This document shows, piece by piece, positions 7,035 to 15,924 of a stretch of DNA of 46,393 nt; the first letter of the stretch is position 1; the number at the start of each line of letters is the position of its first letter. This stretch comes from Treponema sp. (GTDB lineage: Bacteria > Spirochaetota > Spirochaetia > Treponematales > Breznakiellaceae): the NCBI GenBank assembly GCA_009781915.1, contig WQUW01000006.1, positions 1 to 46,393 on the forward strand, read 5' to 3'. Under the pieces are notes generated by a model. That model had not been told where the DNA came from. It saw only the letters and a list, made by a program, of their open reading frames with translations, and did no database searches. The position numbers were made by a program, and so were the translations under genes.

Positions 7035-8807
7035 ATGGTCAACATCAAAATAAACGGCAAAGCGCTTCAAGCCGAGGATGGCATTTCCATTCTGGAAGCG
7101 GCGAAAAAGGTTAACGTAAAGATTCCAACCCTTTGCTACAACCCGAACCTGCCCCCGTGGGCCTCGTGCGGTATCTGCATTGTGCGTACCGCCGGCCCCG
7201 GCTCTCCCCGCATGGCCAGGGCCTGCACCACTCAGGTTGCCCAGGATATGGACATCGTTACCCACGATCCGGAAATCATCGCTACCCGGCGCACTGTTGT
7301 GGAACTTATCCTTAGCAATCACCCCGACGATTGCCTTCAGTGTCCCCGCAACCGCAGCTGCGAACTGCAAACGCTGGCAGCCGAGTTCGGTATCCGGGAC
7401 GCCACCTTCAAAAAGGTGCTGAACAACATTCCCGTAGATGATTCTAATCCGTCCATTGTGCTTAACCCCGACAAATGCATACGGTGCGGGCGCTGTGTTA
7501 GTGTCTGTCAGGATGTGCAGAACGTGTGGGCCATCGAGTTTGTGGGGCGGGGCTTTAAGGGAAAAATCGCCAGCGCCGCCGACACCCCGTTAGGCGAAAG
7601 CCCCTGCGTCAAGTGCGGGCAGTGCGCCGCCCACTGTCCGGTGGGGGCCATTTACGAGCGGGACGACACCGCCAAGGTGTGGAACGCCCTGCAGGATGCT
7701 GACGTTCATCCTGTGGTGCAGATTGCCCCGGCAGTGCGGGTCGCGCTGGCGGAGGAGTTCGGCCTTGCTCCGGGAACGATACTTACCAAAAAAATCTACG
7801 CCGCGCTCAGGCGGCTGGGCTTTAAGACCGTGTTCGACACGAACTTTTCCGCCGACCTTACCATTATGGAAGAAGGCTCGGAACTGGTCAAACGCCTTAC
7901 CGAAAAAGGTTCTGACGTTCCCCTTATTACTTCGTGCTGCCCCGCGTGGGTAGACTACATGGAAAAATACTACCCGGACATGATCCCCAATTTCTCCACC
8001 GCCAAGTCCCCTCAGCAAATGCTGGGAGCGATGATCAAGGCGTACTGGAGCGGGAAGGCGGGGGTTGATCCTGCCAAGGTATGCTCGGTGTCGGTAATGC
8101 CCTGTACCGCCAAGAAGTGGGAAACCCGCCGCAACGATGACATGAAGAGCGCAGGCCACGGCTGGGATGTGGATATTTCCATCACCACGAGGGAACTGGC
8201 CCGGATGATAAAACAGGCGGGCATTGACATCCTTGCCCTTGCGGACGAAGATGCCGACAATCCGCTTGGCCCCTACACCGGAGCGGGAACGATTTTCGGC
8301 GTAACGGGCGGGGTAATGGAAGCCGCCGTCCGTAGCGCCTACTTTCTGGTAACCGGCAAAGAACTGGGGGATGTGAACTTCAAACCCGCGCGGGGCTTTG
8401 AGGGCATCAAGGAAGCGGAGGTTGATTTTGGAGTGCCGGTCGGGGAACACGGGACAAAGGTTCGCATTGCCGTGGCTCACCAGATGGGGAATATCGAGGC
8501 GGTGATGAACACTATCCGCAGCGCCAAGGATGCTGGCAAGGAAACGCCGTACCACTTTGTGGAAGTCATGGCCTGCCGGGGCGGGTGCATTGGCGGCGGC
8601 GGTCAGCCCTACGGCTGCACTGACGAAATACGCCAACAGCGAACATCCGGTATCTATCAGGATGATGAAAAGTCCCAGTACCGCTGTTCGCACCAGAATC
8701 CGTACATCAATCAGGTGTACAAGGAGTTCCTTGGCGAGCCGAACAGCCACAAGGCGCATGAACTGCTCCACACTCATTATGTGGACCGGGAATTGTACGT
8801 AAAGTAA
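7035..8807 (+). CDS. hydA: [FeFe] hydrogenase catalytic subunit
   Basis: A 590-residue catalytic subunit that reversibly reduces protons to H2. Domains in order: an N-terminal [2Fe-2S] plant-type domain (CYNPNLPPWASCGIC..C); a His-ligated [4Fe-4S] site (NHPDDCLQCPRNRSC); two ferredoxin motifs (CIRCGRCVSVC and CVKCGQCAAHCP); and the H-cluster domain. All three H-cluster signatures are intact: TSCCPAW (L1), MPCTAKKWE (L2) and MACRGGCIGGGG (L3). The C-terminal small-subunit-like tail (QVYKEFLGEPNSHKAHELLHTHY) is fused. Length and architecture fit NAD-linked group A hydrogenases. It closes the hyd operon, and the maturases HydEFG are not in this window. Confidence 0.95.
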   Translation: MVNIKINGKALQAEDGISILEAAKKVNVKIPTLCYNPNLPPWASCGICIVRTAGPGSPRMARACTTQVAQDMDIVTHDPEIIATRRTVVELILSNHPDDCLQCPRNRSCELQTLAAEFGIRDATFKKVLNNIPVDDSNPSIVLNPDKCIRCGRCVSVCQDVQNVWAIEFVGRGFKGKIASAADTPLGESPCVKCGQCAAHCPVGAIYERDDTAKVWNALQDADVHPVVQIAPAVRVALAEEFGLAPGTILTKKIYAALRRLGFKTVFDTNFSADLTIMEEGSELVKRLTEKGSDVPLITSCCPAWVDYMEKYYPDMIPNFSTAKSPQQMLGAMIKAYWSGKAGVDPAKVCSVSVMPCTAKKWETRRNDDMKSAGHGWDVDISITTRELARMIKQAGIDILALADEDADNPLGPYTGAGTIFGVTGGVMEAAVRSAYFLVTGKELGDVNFKPARGFEGIKEAEVDFGVPVGEHGTKVRIAVAHQMGNIEAVMNTIRSAKDAGKETPYHFVEVMACRGGCIGGGGQPYGCTDEIRQQRTSGIYQDDEKSQYRCSHQNPYINQVYKEFLGEPNSHKAHELLHTHYVDRELYVK

Positions 8808-8810
8808 TTG

Positions 8811-9914
8811 ATGGGAAATTTCAGGCCCAGCGTTACCCGAAGATTTGGCATACTTACCTCCGGAGGGGATTGCCCCGGCCTTAACGCGGCCATCCGGGGG
8901 GTATGCCGGGCCGCCCTAAGCCGCTACGACATGAAGGTTACCGGCATTGCCGGCGGCTACCGGGGGCTTATCGGCGGGGACGCGAGGGAACTGCGGCTGG
9001 AAGACTGTTCCGGCATTCTGACCCGCGGGGGAACCATTCTTGGGACAAGCCGTGAAAAGCCGTTCAAAACTGAGCCAGCCGCGAACGCGGGCGAATTCGG
9101 GGTGGACAAGGTAGCGGCGATTAAAGACAATTACCGCAAGCTGGGGCTGGACTGCCTTGTGGTGCTGGGGGGAAACGGAACCCACACGACGGCGTATCAC
9201 CTTATGCGGGAAGGGCTTAATGTGCTGGGCCTGCCCAAAACCATTGATAACGACATTGTAGGAACCGACAGGACTTTTGGCTTTAATTCCGCCCTTGCAA
9301 TCGCCACTGACGCTATCGACCGCCTTCATACCACCGCCCAAAGCCACAACCGTGTAATGGTGATAGAGCTTATGGGCAATAAGGCCGGCTGGCTTGCCCT
9401 TTATGCCGGGGTTGCCGGCGGCGGGGACGTGATCCTTATTCCCGAAATACCCTACGACATGAAAAGCATAACGGGCCACCTTAAAAAGCGGGCCGAAGAC
9501 GGAAAAAGTTTTTCCATTGTGGTTGTTGCCGAGGGCGCTCTTTCCGTAGAAGAAAGCGGGATGGAAAAGAAAGACCGGAAAAAATACTGGGCCGAAACCT
9601 CAAGCCCTTCGGCGGCGTACCGTGTGGCCCGTGAAATAGAGGCCGAAACCGGGATGGAAACCAGAGCCACTGTGCTCGGTTACGTGCAACGGGGGGGCAT
9701 ACCGAGCGCCACAGACCGCATTCTTGCCACAAGCATGGGAACCGCCGCCGCCGATCTTCTTGCGCGGGGCGAGTACGGGCGCATGGTGGCGCTGTCGGGA
9801 GGCGGCATAACCTCGGTTGACCTTAGCGTTCCGGCGGAGAAGGTAAAGTTTGTTCCACGGGATCACTTCATGGTTAACACCGCCCTTTCGGTGGGGACGT
9901 GCGTGGGCGAGTGA
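8811..9914 (+). CDS. pfkA: 6-phosphofructokinase, mixed donor signature
   Basis: This PFK family protein of about 367 residues phosphorylates fructose 6-phosphate in glycolysis. Visible motifs: GILTSGGDCPGLNAAIRG at the N-terminus, GGNGTHTTAY for the nucleotide/PPi loop, PKTIDNDIVGTD for the catalytic loop, and MGNKAGWLALYAG and GYVQRGGIPSATDRI for sugar phosphate. The glycine after GGN (E. coli G104 position) favours ATP. The Lys in PKTIDND is more common in PPi-using enzymes, so the donor is uncertain. The start is either ATG 8811 or the TTG just before it; there is no strong ribosome-binding site. It begins three bases after the hydA stop, so co-transcription with the hydrogenase is likely. 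Confidence 0.88.
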   Translation: MGNFRPSVTRRFGILTSGGDCPGLNAAIRGVCRAALSRYDMKVTGIAGGYRGLIGGDARELRLEDCSGILTRGGTILGTSREKPFKTEPAANAGEFGVDKVAAIKDNYRKLGLDCLVVLGGNGTHTTAYHLMREGLNVLGLPKTIDNDIVGTDRTFGFNSALAIATDAIDRLHTTAQSHNRVMVIELMGNKAGWLALYAGVAGGGDVILIPEIPYDMKSITGHLKKRAEDGKSFSIVVVAEGALSVEESGMEKKDRKKYWAETSSPSAAYRVAREIEAETGMETRATVLGYVQRGGIPSATDRILATSMGTAAADLLARGEYGRMVALSGGGITSVDLSVPAEKVKFVPRDHFMVNTALSVGTCVGE

Positions 9915-9925
9915 GCCGGGGGCTG

Positions 9926-10462
9926 TTAAGCGCTTCCCTTAAAGCCTATCGTTTTCGTTTTTGGAGGTTGCTCTATGAGATTGTTTAAAGCAATAATGAT
10001 TTCATTTACACGCTTATCATTTTTTTCTATGTAAAGCATAAGGAGTTTTCGCAATTCGGAAATTTGCTCATTTGTTCCGTTCTGCGAAAACACATAATGC
10101 CTTAATTTAACAAACGTCCGCATAATATTGATATTTACGTTTATCGCCTTTGGGCTGCCAAGAACGGATGCCAGCATTGCAATCCCCTGTTCTGTAAAAA
10201 CATAAGGCATAAAACGTCTGCCGCCATGCTGTTGTTTAGTTGATATTCCAATTTGGAATATCAAGTTTCCCCATTCTTCCTTAGTGAGTTGAAACATAAA
10301 ATCATCAGGAAAACGCTCAATATTGCGCTTTACAGCTTTATTCAGGTTAGAGGTTTCAACTTCGTATAAAGCCGCGAGATCGCTGTCGAGCATGACCTTT
10401 TGCCTGCGAATTTCATATATCATATTTTGAATTTGCGCTAATTTGCTCAATTTACTTGCCAT
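9926..10462 (-). CDS. ORF6N-domain DNA-binding protein
   Basis: A 178-residue protein with an N-terminal ORF6N domain (about residues 10-95): QKVMLDSDLAALYEVETSNLNKAVKRN, FPDDFMFQLTKEEW and FTEQGIAMLASVL are hallmark segments. The C-terminus (100-165) is probably a coiled coil. ORF6N domains occur in phage antirepressors and in many stand-alone bacterial genes, with DNA binding assumed. No other phage gene is nearby. The gene is distinctly more AT-rich than its neighbours, which suggests acquisition by transfer. It is convergent with pfk, ending 11 bases from it. No clear ribosome-binding site precedes the ATG. Confidence 0.85.
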   Translation of the reverse strand: MASKLSKLAQIQNMIYEIRRQKVMLDSDLAALYEVETSNLNKAVKRNIERFPDDFMFQLTKEEWGNLIFQIGISTKQQHGGRRFMPYVFTEQGIAMLASVLGSPKAINVNINIMRTFVKLRHYVFSQNGTNEQISELRKLLMLYIEKNDKRVNEIIIALNNLIEQPPKTKTIGFKGSA

Positions 10463-10468
10463 TCTTCA

Positions 10469-10497
10469 AATATACTTTACAAATGAAGAATTATCAA
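10469..10497 (-). promoter_or_regulatory. Promoter of the ORF6N gene
   Basis: On the minus strand TTGATA (10497-10492) and TATATT (10474-10469) are separated by 17 bases. Transcription would start at or very near the ATG at 10462, so the message could be leaderless, which fits the lack of a ribosome-binding site. Confidence 0.5.
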
Positions 10498-10569
10498 ACA
10501 AATAATAAAAAATGAATAGGGAACAGCATCACTATCCCCTATTCATTGCTACTCATAATCCTGCCGGAA

Positions 10570-12423
10570 TCAGACTGGCAAAACCGTAAGCGTATTGGTG
10601 CACGTAATGACAACGACCAACAGGCCATTGGCAATACCGGCAAGATACGGGTTTCTGGTTACGCGATACAATTTACGGGAGCAGATTGCCGCCGCTATCA
10701 AAAATACAATTACCGGTATTAGCCAGATTCCTCCCAATGGCCCCAGAATAAACGCTGGCCTGTAAAACAGAATTTCCCCGGTAGCCACAAAGACCACGTA
10801 TTGCGCGATAACCATGACAACAGGGCCAAGGGCGTTAAACCCTGCCAAAATAGCGGTATTTCCCCATTCGGTTTTTCCCACGCCATTGTAGTTAAAGCAG
10901 TTAATGGCTACTGAGTTCGCAACATAAAACAACAAGAACAGCGGTATGTACGGAAGCATCACAATAAAAGTGTCAGGCCTAAATGTTCTGACGCTAAGAA
11001 CCCATATGCGGAAATCGGTCTGGAAAAAATAATCTGTTATGAACACCGTCATATACGTGGCGGAAACAGCGGTTACCGACAGAACTATGGTTTTTCCAAG
11101 AGCGCTCCGGCTGATTTTTACCCCGGTCGCGGCAAGGCTTAACCCGTTGTGCTTCCCGTACAAATTGTAATACAAGGCCATGACAACAATTGACGCAAGG
11201 CCGCACAGGGCCGCCCACACTCCTATGCCAAAGGGCCCTAGCTGGCGGAAGATCGCCTGCGGCCTGTGGGCAGCGGCGAATTCAAGAATGTGAAAAAAAG
11301 TTATCGCCGCAATAAAGGCTACAAAGCATAATCCTCCCCAAAAGATGATAAGGTTTTTGCCCTTGGGCGCGGGCAGTGGGGTAGCCACTTCCCGAGTACG
11401 CAGCGAAGAAAAGAATGGCGTAAAGAGCATAAGAATTATAAAGTTGACAAAAAACAGTCCAAAGCCAACAAGTCCAATCGCGTTGAAAAACACCTTCCAT
11501 TGCCATATCTGGTTGTTCGCCGGAAGAGGGTTGGGCGCTCCCAAAGAAGCCTCGAAGAAATCTATGGCAATCTCTACGCAAATCCGGGAAAAGTGGTTCC
11601 AGGGATGTGTTTGATTGGGCTGGTGGATCACGCGGATGGCCTGCCTGCCGTCAATAACTTCTCTGTAGTAGGTATCCACGGCGCGGGTTTCCAAAGCGTC
11701 CGGGTCTCTGCCAAAATGCAGAAAAGACTGCGCGTCCGGCGTACCCATAAAAGTACGCGGCACACTCAATGTCCCGTCCGCAAATTCCCGCCGGAAAAAG
11801 AACTCGTCATACCTTGCGGCGATAAGTCCCACGTCCCGGCTGCCGTACATATTCCAGAATTCATTGGTAACGGGATCCCGGTACACAGGATCGAAGGCGA
11901 CCAGCAGAACCGCGGATACAAGCTGAACATCGGCCGCGTTGTCATCCATTACGGTCAGGTTGGCTGCGCGCGCGCCGTTTGAATGCCCGGTAACGCCGAT
12001 TCGTGAACTATCTACATACGGTAAACTGGCCAGAAGCAACACCGCGTCATACATACCCGTGCCATGCTCATCCCAGCCAGTGCCAGCCGGAAAAAGATCC
12101 GAATGTCCGTGCCCATACATATCGATGGATAGTACCACATAGCCGCGCCGGGCAAGCTCGACAAAATTAAGATCCTGCATCTCACGGTGATTAAACCAGC
12201 CGTGGCTCACCACAACAGCAGGCGCGGGATTATTCGCCGTGGCAGTGGCGGGCCTGAGCAGCAACGCGCTCAATTGCCTTCCGGCGGGCGTTTCCCAGCG
12301 CAAGTCCTTGACGGTTACCCTGCCTCCCTGCGTTTGCACCAAAGACGCGCCGATCCCGCTAATCAACATCAACGCGATTGCGACAACAAACCATTTTTTA
12401 GCCGCTTCCTTTCGTTCATTCAT
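10570..12423 (-). CDS. Membrane-anchored alpha/beta hydrolase
   Basis: A 617-residue protein. Residues 12-30 form an N-terminal membrane anchor or uncleaved signal. Residues about 40-300 are an alpha/beta hydrolase domain with oxyanion strand VVVSHGWFNHRE, YGHGHSD and nucleophile elbow GVTGHSNGA (Ser). A His in HPWNHFSRI near residue 275 is a good candidate for the triad. The C-terminal half is hydrophobic, with roughly seven or eight predicted membrane helices starting near 315. The hydrolase domain is probably extracytoplasmic. Substrate is unknown; an esterase, lipase or peptidase activity is possible. It is 23 bases downstream of the alkaline phosphatase-like gene with a good GAGGAGG site. 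It looks like the last gene of the glycerol/dihydroxyacetone operon, which hints at supplying hydrolysed glycerol esters. Confidence 0.75.
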   Translation of the reverse strand: MNERKEAAKKWFVVAIALMLISGIGASLVQTQGGRVTVKDLRWETPAGRQLSALLLRPATATANNPAPAVVVSHGWFNHREMQDLNFVELARRGYVVLSIDMYGHGHSDLFPAGTGWDEHGTGMYDAVLLLASLPYVDSSRIGVTGHSNGARAANLTVMDDNAADVQLVSAVLLVAFDPVYRDPVTNEFWNMYGSRDVGLIAARYDEFFFRREFADGTLSVPRTFMGTPDAQSFLHFGRDPDALETRAVDTYYREVIDGRQAIRVIHQPNQTHPWNHFSRICVEIAIDFFEASLGAPNPLPANNQIWQWKVFFNAIGLVGFGLFFVNFIILMLFTPFFSSLRTREVATPLPAPKGKNLIIFWGGLCFVAFIAAITFFHILEFAAAHRPQAIFRQLGPFGIGVWAALCGLASIVVMALYYNLYGKHNGLSLAATGVKISRSALGKTIVLSVTAVSATYMTVFITDYFFQTDFRIWVLSVRTFRPDTFIVMLPYIPLFLLFYVANSVAINCFNYNGVGKTEWGNTAILAGFNALGPVVMVIAQYVVFVATGEILFYRPAFILGPLGGIWLIPVIVFLIAAAICSRKLYRVTRNPYLAGIANGLLVVVITCTNTLTVLPV

Positions 12424-12446
12424 ACAATTGCCTCCTCATGCAAATA

Positions 12447-14138
12447 TTACGGGAGCAAACCAAGCGCTCCCTGATTAACAAAAAATGTCCCGGCGCTAAA
12501 TACATTGATGCTGAAATAAACCCGGCTGCCATTGAAGTACACATAGTCCTTGTTCTCCGGTATAACAAGGGTGTCAGTGCCGCGGGTTACGGTCATAAAA
12601 ACGCTGGAAGGAATTTCCGCATCAATTTCTACAGTGGCGCCTCTTTGTTCGAAAGCCTGTAGCGCATCGTTGAAAAGCAGCGAGGTAAGTTCGGCCAAGT
12701 CCACATCCCACGCCATTTCCATAATTCTGGTTAGATCAGTCAGACTGAACAGCCCTACGATCCGCTGATTGCCCGGCAAAAAGCTGTACAAAACCGGGTC
12801 GTTGCCCACATGTCCGCCCGAAGTCCAGCCTAAGTTCGCCCGCCGGGAAATGATTGGCCCCATAGTATCACGGAAAGCAACATAACCGGTCGCAGCCGTC
12901 AAAGCTTCAAGTTCATCACTTGTCAGGTCACCTATTCCCATGTGGGTATAAACTAAGCTGGCGGTGTTGGAGCGGTTTTCGTTTATCGTAAAGTGTATTC
13001 CCTCGAAAGAAAGAGTGGCCCTTGCCAGAGGGGCTACAAAACGCGAAACAGGATCGGAATGGTATGTTGACGTGGTAGCGCGATCCCCCATAGTAATGCC
13101 GCCTGTACCGTGGTCTGACGCAATGATTATCATTGTGTAACCGCATTCCCGGGCAAAATCCAGAGCAACGCCGACTGCTTCGTCAAAGGCGAAAATTTCT
13201 GACATCAGGGACACAGGCTCGTTACCGTGTGCTGCCCAGTCAATCTTTGAGCCTTCAACCATAAGGAAAAATCCATTTTCGTTTTGGGAAAGCAGTTCAA
13301 TGGCTTTTCCTGTCATTTCCGCCAGTGAAGGCTGGCTGGGCATAAGGCGCTGTCTGTTGATGTTGTCTATCAGAAAGTGCGGGGCGAATAATCCCCAAAC
13401 TCTGCCCTCCGTCAGCCCCATCATTTCGTCACGGGTAGTAATAAATTGATATCCTCTTTCGACAAGTCTTTCAATAAGGTTTTCCCCATCCCGTCTGAAT
13501 GGCGGGGTCATAAACTGGGAACCTGCACTGAAAACAACATCAATATTGCCGTAAACTTGCTGTTCCCCAATTATGTCATATCTGTTCCGTTCCACATGGT
13601 GGGCCGAAAAGCCCGCCGGAGTTGCGTGCTGAATGTTGGAGGTTGCGATAAGCCCTGTGGATTTGCCGAGGTGCCGGGCCGCTTGCAGAATATTGGCTAC
13701 AGGTACACCATCAGGCATTACGCCTACAAACCTGTTATTGGTCAGACGGCCCGTTGCCATGGCTGTGGCGGCGGGGGCGGAATCGGTAATCCCGCCGACA
13801 ATATAACCATCCGTCCAATATGATCGTATCATGCCGCTTATTAATTCATCCATATTAAGCCTGACGCTCAAATCCACATGGCCTGTTTGCGGATCAAAAG
13901 CTTTCAACCATCTTGCCAGAGTTACTCCGTTGGCATCCATGCCATCCGGAACCATAAAGATAATGTTCCTGATTTCTACATTGCCAAGATGGATTTCCCT
14001 CGCAAAGGGCGTAAACAACTGTGTTGACGCGGGCTCTGTTACAGTACCGGAAGGCGCGCACCCTCCGGTAAAGGCAATCACTGCGGCAAGGGCGATACAA
14101 AGCCATCGTTGATTTTTCAAAAAATTACTCACTGCCAT
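12447..14138 (-). CDS. Alkaline phosphatase family lipoprotein
   Basis: The start at 14138 is chosen over the longer ORF because it has AAGGAG nine bases upstream and gives a lipoprotein signal ending in GGC (lipobox FTGGC, Cys near 27). The mature protein belongs to the alkaline phosphatase superfamily. It has VPDGMD for a metal ligand, TDSAPAATAMATG with the catalytic Ser, VEGSKIDWAAHGNE, ASDHGTGG and SGGHVGNDPV for the remaining metal ligands. It would hydrolyse phosphate monoesters outside the cytoplasmic membrane. It begins 13 bases after the dhaKL stop, so it is part of the gldA-dhaKL unit. Dephosphorylation of glycerol phosphates to glycerol is a plausible role but is inferred only from the neighbours. 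Confidence 0.85.
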   Translation of the reverse strand: MAVSNFLKNQRWLCIALAAVIAFTGGCAPSGTVTEPASTQLFTPFAREIHLGNVEIRNIIFMVPDGMDANGVTLARWLKAFDPQTGHVDLSVRLNMDELISGMIRSYWTDGYIVGGITDSAPAATAMATGRLTNNRFVGVMPDGVPVANILQAARHLGKSTGLIATSNIQHATPAGFSAHHVERNRYDIIGEQQVYGNIDVVFSAGSQFMTPPFRRDGENLIERLVERGYQFITTRDEMMGLTEGRVWGLFAPHFLIDNINRQRLMPSQPSLAEMTGKAIELLSQNENGFFLMVEGSKIDWAAHGNEPVSLMSEIFAFDEAVGVALDFARECGYTMIIIASDHGTGGITMGDRATTSTYHSDPVSRFVAPLARATLSFEGIHFTINENRSNTASLVYTHMGIGDLTSDELEALTAATGYVAFRDTMGPIISRRANLGWTSGGHVGNDPVLYSFLPGNQRIVGLFSLTDLTRIMEMAWDVDLAELTSLLFNDALQAFEQRGATVEIDAEIPSSVFMTVTRGTDTLVIPENKDYVYFNGSRVYFSINVFSAGTFFVNQGALGLLP

Positions 14139-14151
14139 AAAAATTTTCTCC

Positions 14152-15924
14152 TTAATATCGTTGATTATTAGCTTTAAGCGCTTCGGCAACCGCCGTGAAA
14201 ATAACAGCCAAAGCATGGGCTCCCGCATCCGGATGGCCAATGCTTCGCTCCCCTACCGTGCCAGCACGCCCCATTTTTGCGGCAATGCGCTCGGTTCTTT
14301 TTGCTCCATCTACCGCGGCTTGCGCGCCGGCGCTGAAAGCCTCCACAAAGCCTGCATTTTTTCCGCTTAATTCAATCCAAGTATCCGTGCATGGTATCAG
14401 CGCATCGATCAATGTCTTATCACCGACAACAGCGCCACGCCCAAAAGAGCGCTCGCCGCAGGCCTGAATACCCGCTACGGCCGCCTGTAGCAGCACCGCA
14501 AAATCCGGCATCGCAAGCGCGGAGCGTTCACCGGCAAATTTGCCAGCCGCACGGAAAGCGGAACCCCAAATTGGCCCGGAAGTACCGCCGCAGTGTTCCA
14601 TAAGCACTAATGAACACGCATCTAGAAAACTGCCGATATTTTTAGACTCCCCTGCGATAGTTTTCCACTCATGCTTAAGCTGTTTGAAGCCCTTTGCTAA
14701 ACTCATGCCCAAGTCCCCATCACCTGCATAAGAATCCAGCTCGCAAAATGCGATTTCATTTTTAATGGCGCACTCGCACATAACGTCCACGATATAAATA
14801 AGGTTTTCCAGTGAGATCTCGCCGCCCAGAACAGCATATGAACCAGGCGTTTCTACCGTAAAAGAAGCGCTTGAGTTTTCGCTATTCACAGTGGCAAGGG
14901 CGGTTAGGTCAGTAGCGTCAGCCGGGCCGGAAATCTTCAATGCCGGGGTATTGCATGGGGCATTGAGCAATCCTTCAAGCTGTTCGTCAAGTTTGAGAAT
15001 CGAAACAGACGCACCCGCCATGTCTATGCTGGTCATATAGTTTCCCGCGAAGGAGCGAACTATATAAACACCTTTATCCGACAACACCTTGTATATTTCG
15101 CTGTTAAGCAGATACAGCTCCATAAGCGGTGTCGCCCCAAAGCCGTTAACCAGCACAGCCACACGTTCATTACCGCCGGCCTTAATGCACAGTTCATCGC
15201 AAAGAGAAAGCAGCATCCGGTCTATCATTTCATTGGCGCTTACAAGACCTTCCCGCCTAATTCCCGGCTCTCCGTGAATGCCAACACCATATTCCGCCTC
15301 GTTTCCGGCCAGCTCAAATGTAGGCGTTCCTTTGGCCGGTACCGTGCAAGAAGTCAATGCGATTCCGATGCTCTTTACATTGGCAATAGTTTTTTCCGCT
15401 ATAGCCTTAACCTCTGCAAGTTCACAGCCTTTCTCTGCCGCCGCTCCGGCAATTTTGTGCACAAAAACAGTCCCTGCGACGCCGCGCCGCCCTACTGTAT
15501 AAAGGCTGTCCTGAACAGCGATGTCATCATCCACTTTCACAAAATCTACGCTGATGCCATCTTCCTGCGCCAGAAAAGCGGCATTTTTGAAGTTCATCAT
15601 ATCGCCTGAGTAGTTCTTGATAATCAGCAAAGTCCCCTTACCGCTGGCAGTTTCCCGGATTGCCTGATACACTTGCATTTGGGAAGGGGAAGCAAATACA
15701 TCGCCGCATACGGCGGCATCAAGCATTCCTGTTCCGACAAATCCGGCATGGGCTGGCTCATGCCCGCTGCCTCCGCCGCTTATAAGGCTTACCTTGCCCT
15801 TGTTTAGCTTTCTCTTTTTTATTATCTTGTGCCTGCTTTTGTATTCCAGCTCAGGGTGCGCCATTACAATACCCATGCACATCTCATGTACAATATTTTC
15901 AGGCTTATTTATGAATTTTTTCAT
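14152..15924 (-). CDS. dhaKL: Dihydroxyacetone kinase, fused DhaK-DhaL
   Basis: This 590-residue single-chain, ATP-type dihydroxyacetone kinase makes dihydroxyacetone phosphate. The DhaK half (1 to about 330) shows GGGSGHEPAHAGFVG, the covalent substrate-binding His in GIHGEPG, and VNGFGATPLMELY. The DhaL half (about 370-590) shows the Asp-rich metal-nucleotide motif SYAGDGDLGMSLAKGF and HCGGTSGPIWGSAF. The fused form points to ATP rather than a phosphotransferase protein as phosphate donor. Its start overlaps the gldA stop (ATGA), indicating translational coupling. GldA makes dihydroxyacetone and this enzyme passes it to glycolysis. Confidence 0.93.
   Translation of the reverse strand: MKKFINKPENIVHEMCMGIVMAHPELEYKSRHKIIKKRKLNKGKVSLISGGGSGHEPAHAGFVGTGMLDAAVCGDVFASPSQMQVYQAIRETASGKGTLLIIKNYSGDMMNFKNAAFLAQEDGISVDFVKVDDDIAVQDSLYTVGRRGVAGTVFVHKIAGAAAEKGCELAEVKAIAEKTIANVKSIGIALTSCTVPAKGTPTFELAGNEAEYGVGIHGEPGIRREGLVSANEMIDRMLLSLCDELCIKAGGNERVAVLVNGFGATPLMELYLLNSEIYKVLSDKGVYIVRSFAGNYMTSIDMAGASVSILKLDEQLEGLLNAPCNTPALKISGPADATDLTALATVNSENSSASFTVETPGSYAVLGGEISLENLIYIVDVMCECAIKNEIAFCELDSYAGDGDLGMSLAKGFKQLKHEWKTIAGESKNIGSFLDACSLVLMEHCGGTSGPIWGSAFRAAGKFAGERSALAMPDFAVLLQAAVAGIQACGERSFGRGAVVGDKTLIDALIPCTDTWIELSGKNAGFVEAFSAGAQAAVDGAKRTERIAAKMGRAGTVGERSIGHPDAGAHALAVIFTAVAEALKANNQRY

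Noticed and set aside
7590-8777. 395-codon minus-strand ORF inside hydA
   Set aside because: Antisense shadow of the well-supported hydrogenase gene; composition is not protein-like.
9926-10462. Prophage or integrated element around the ORF6N gene
   Set aside because: No integrase, structural phage genes or attachment-like repeats are visible nearby.
12451-12471. GGGAGC...GCTCCC as a terminator of the alkaline phosphatase gene
   Set aside because: It lies within the coding end of the gene, has only 6 bp of stem and no T-run.
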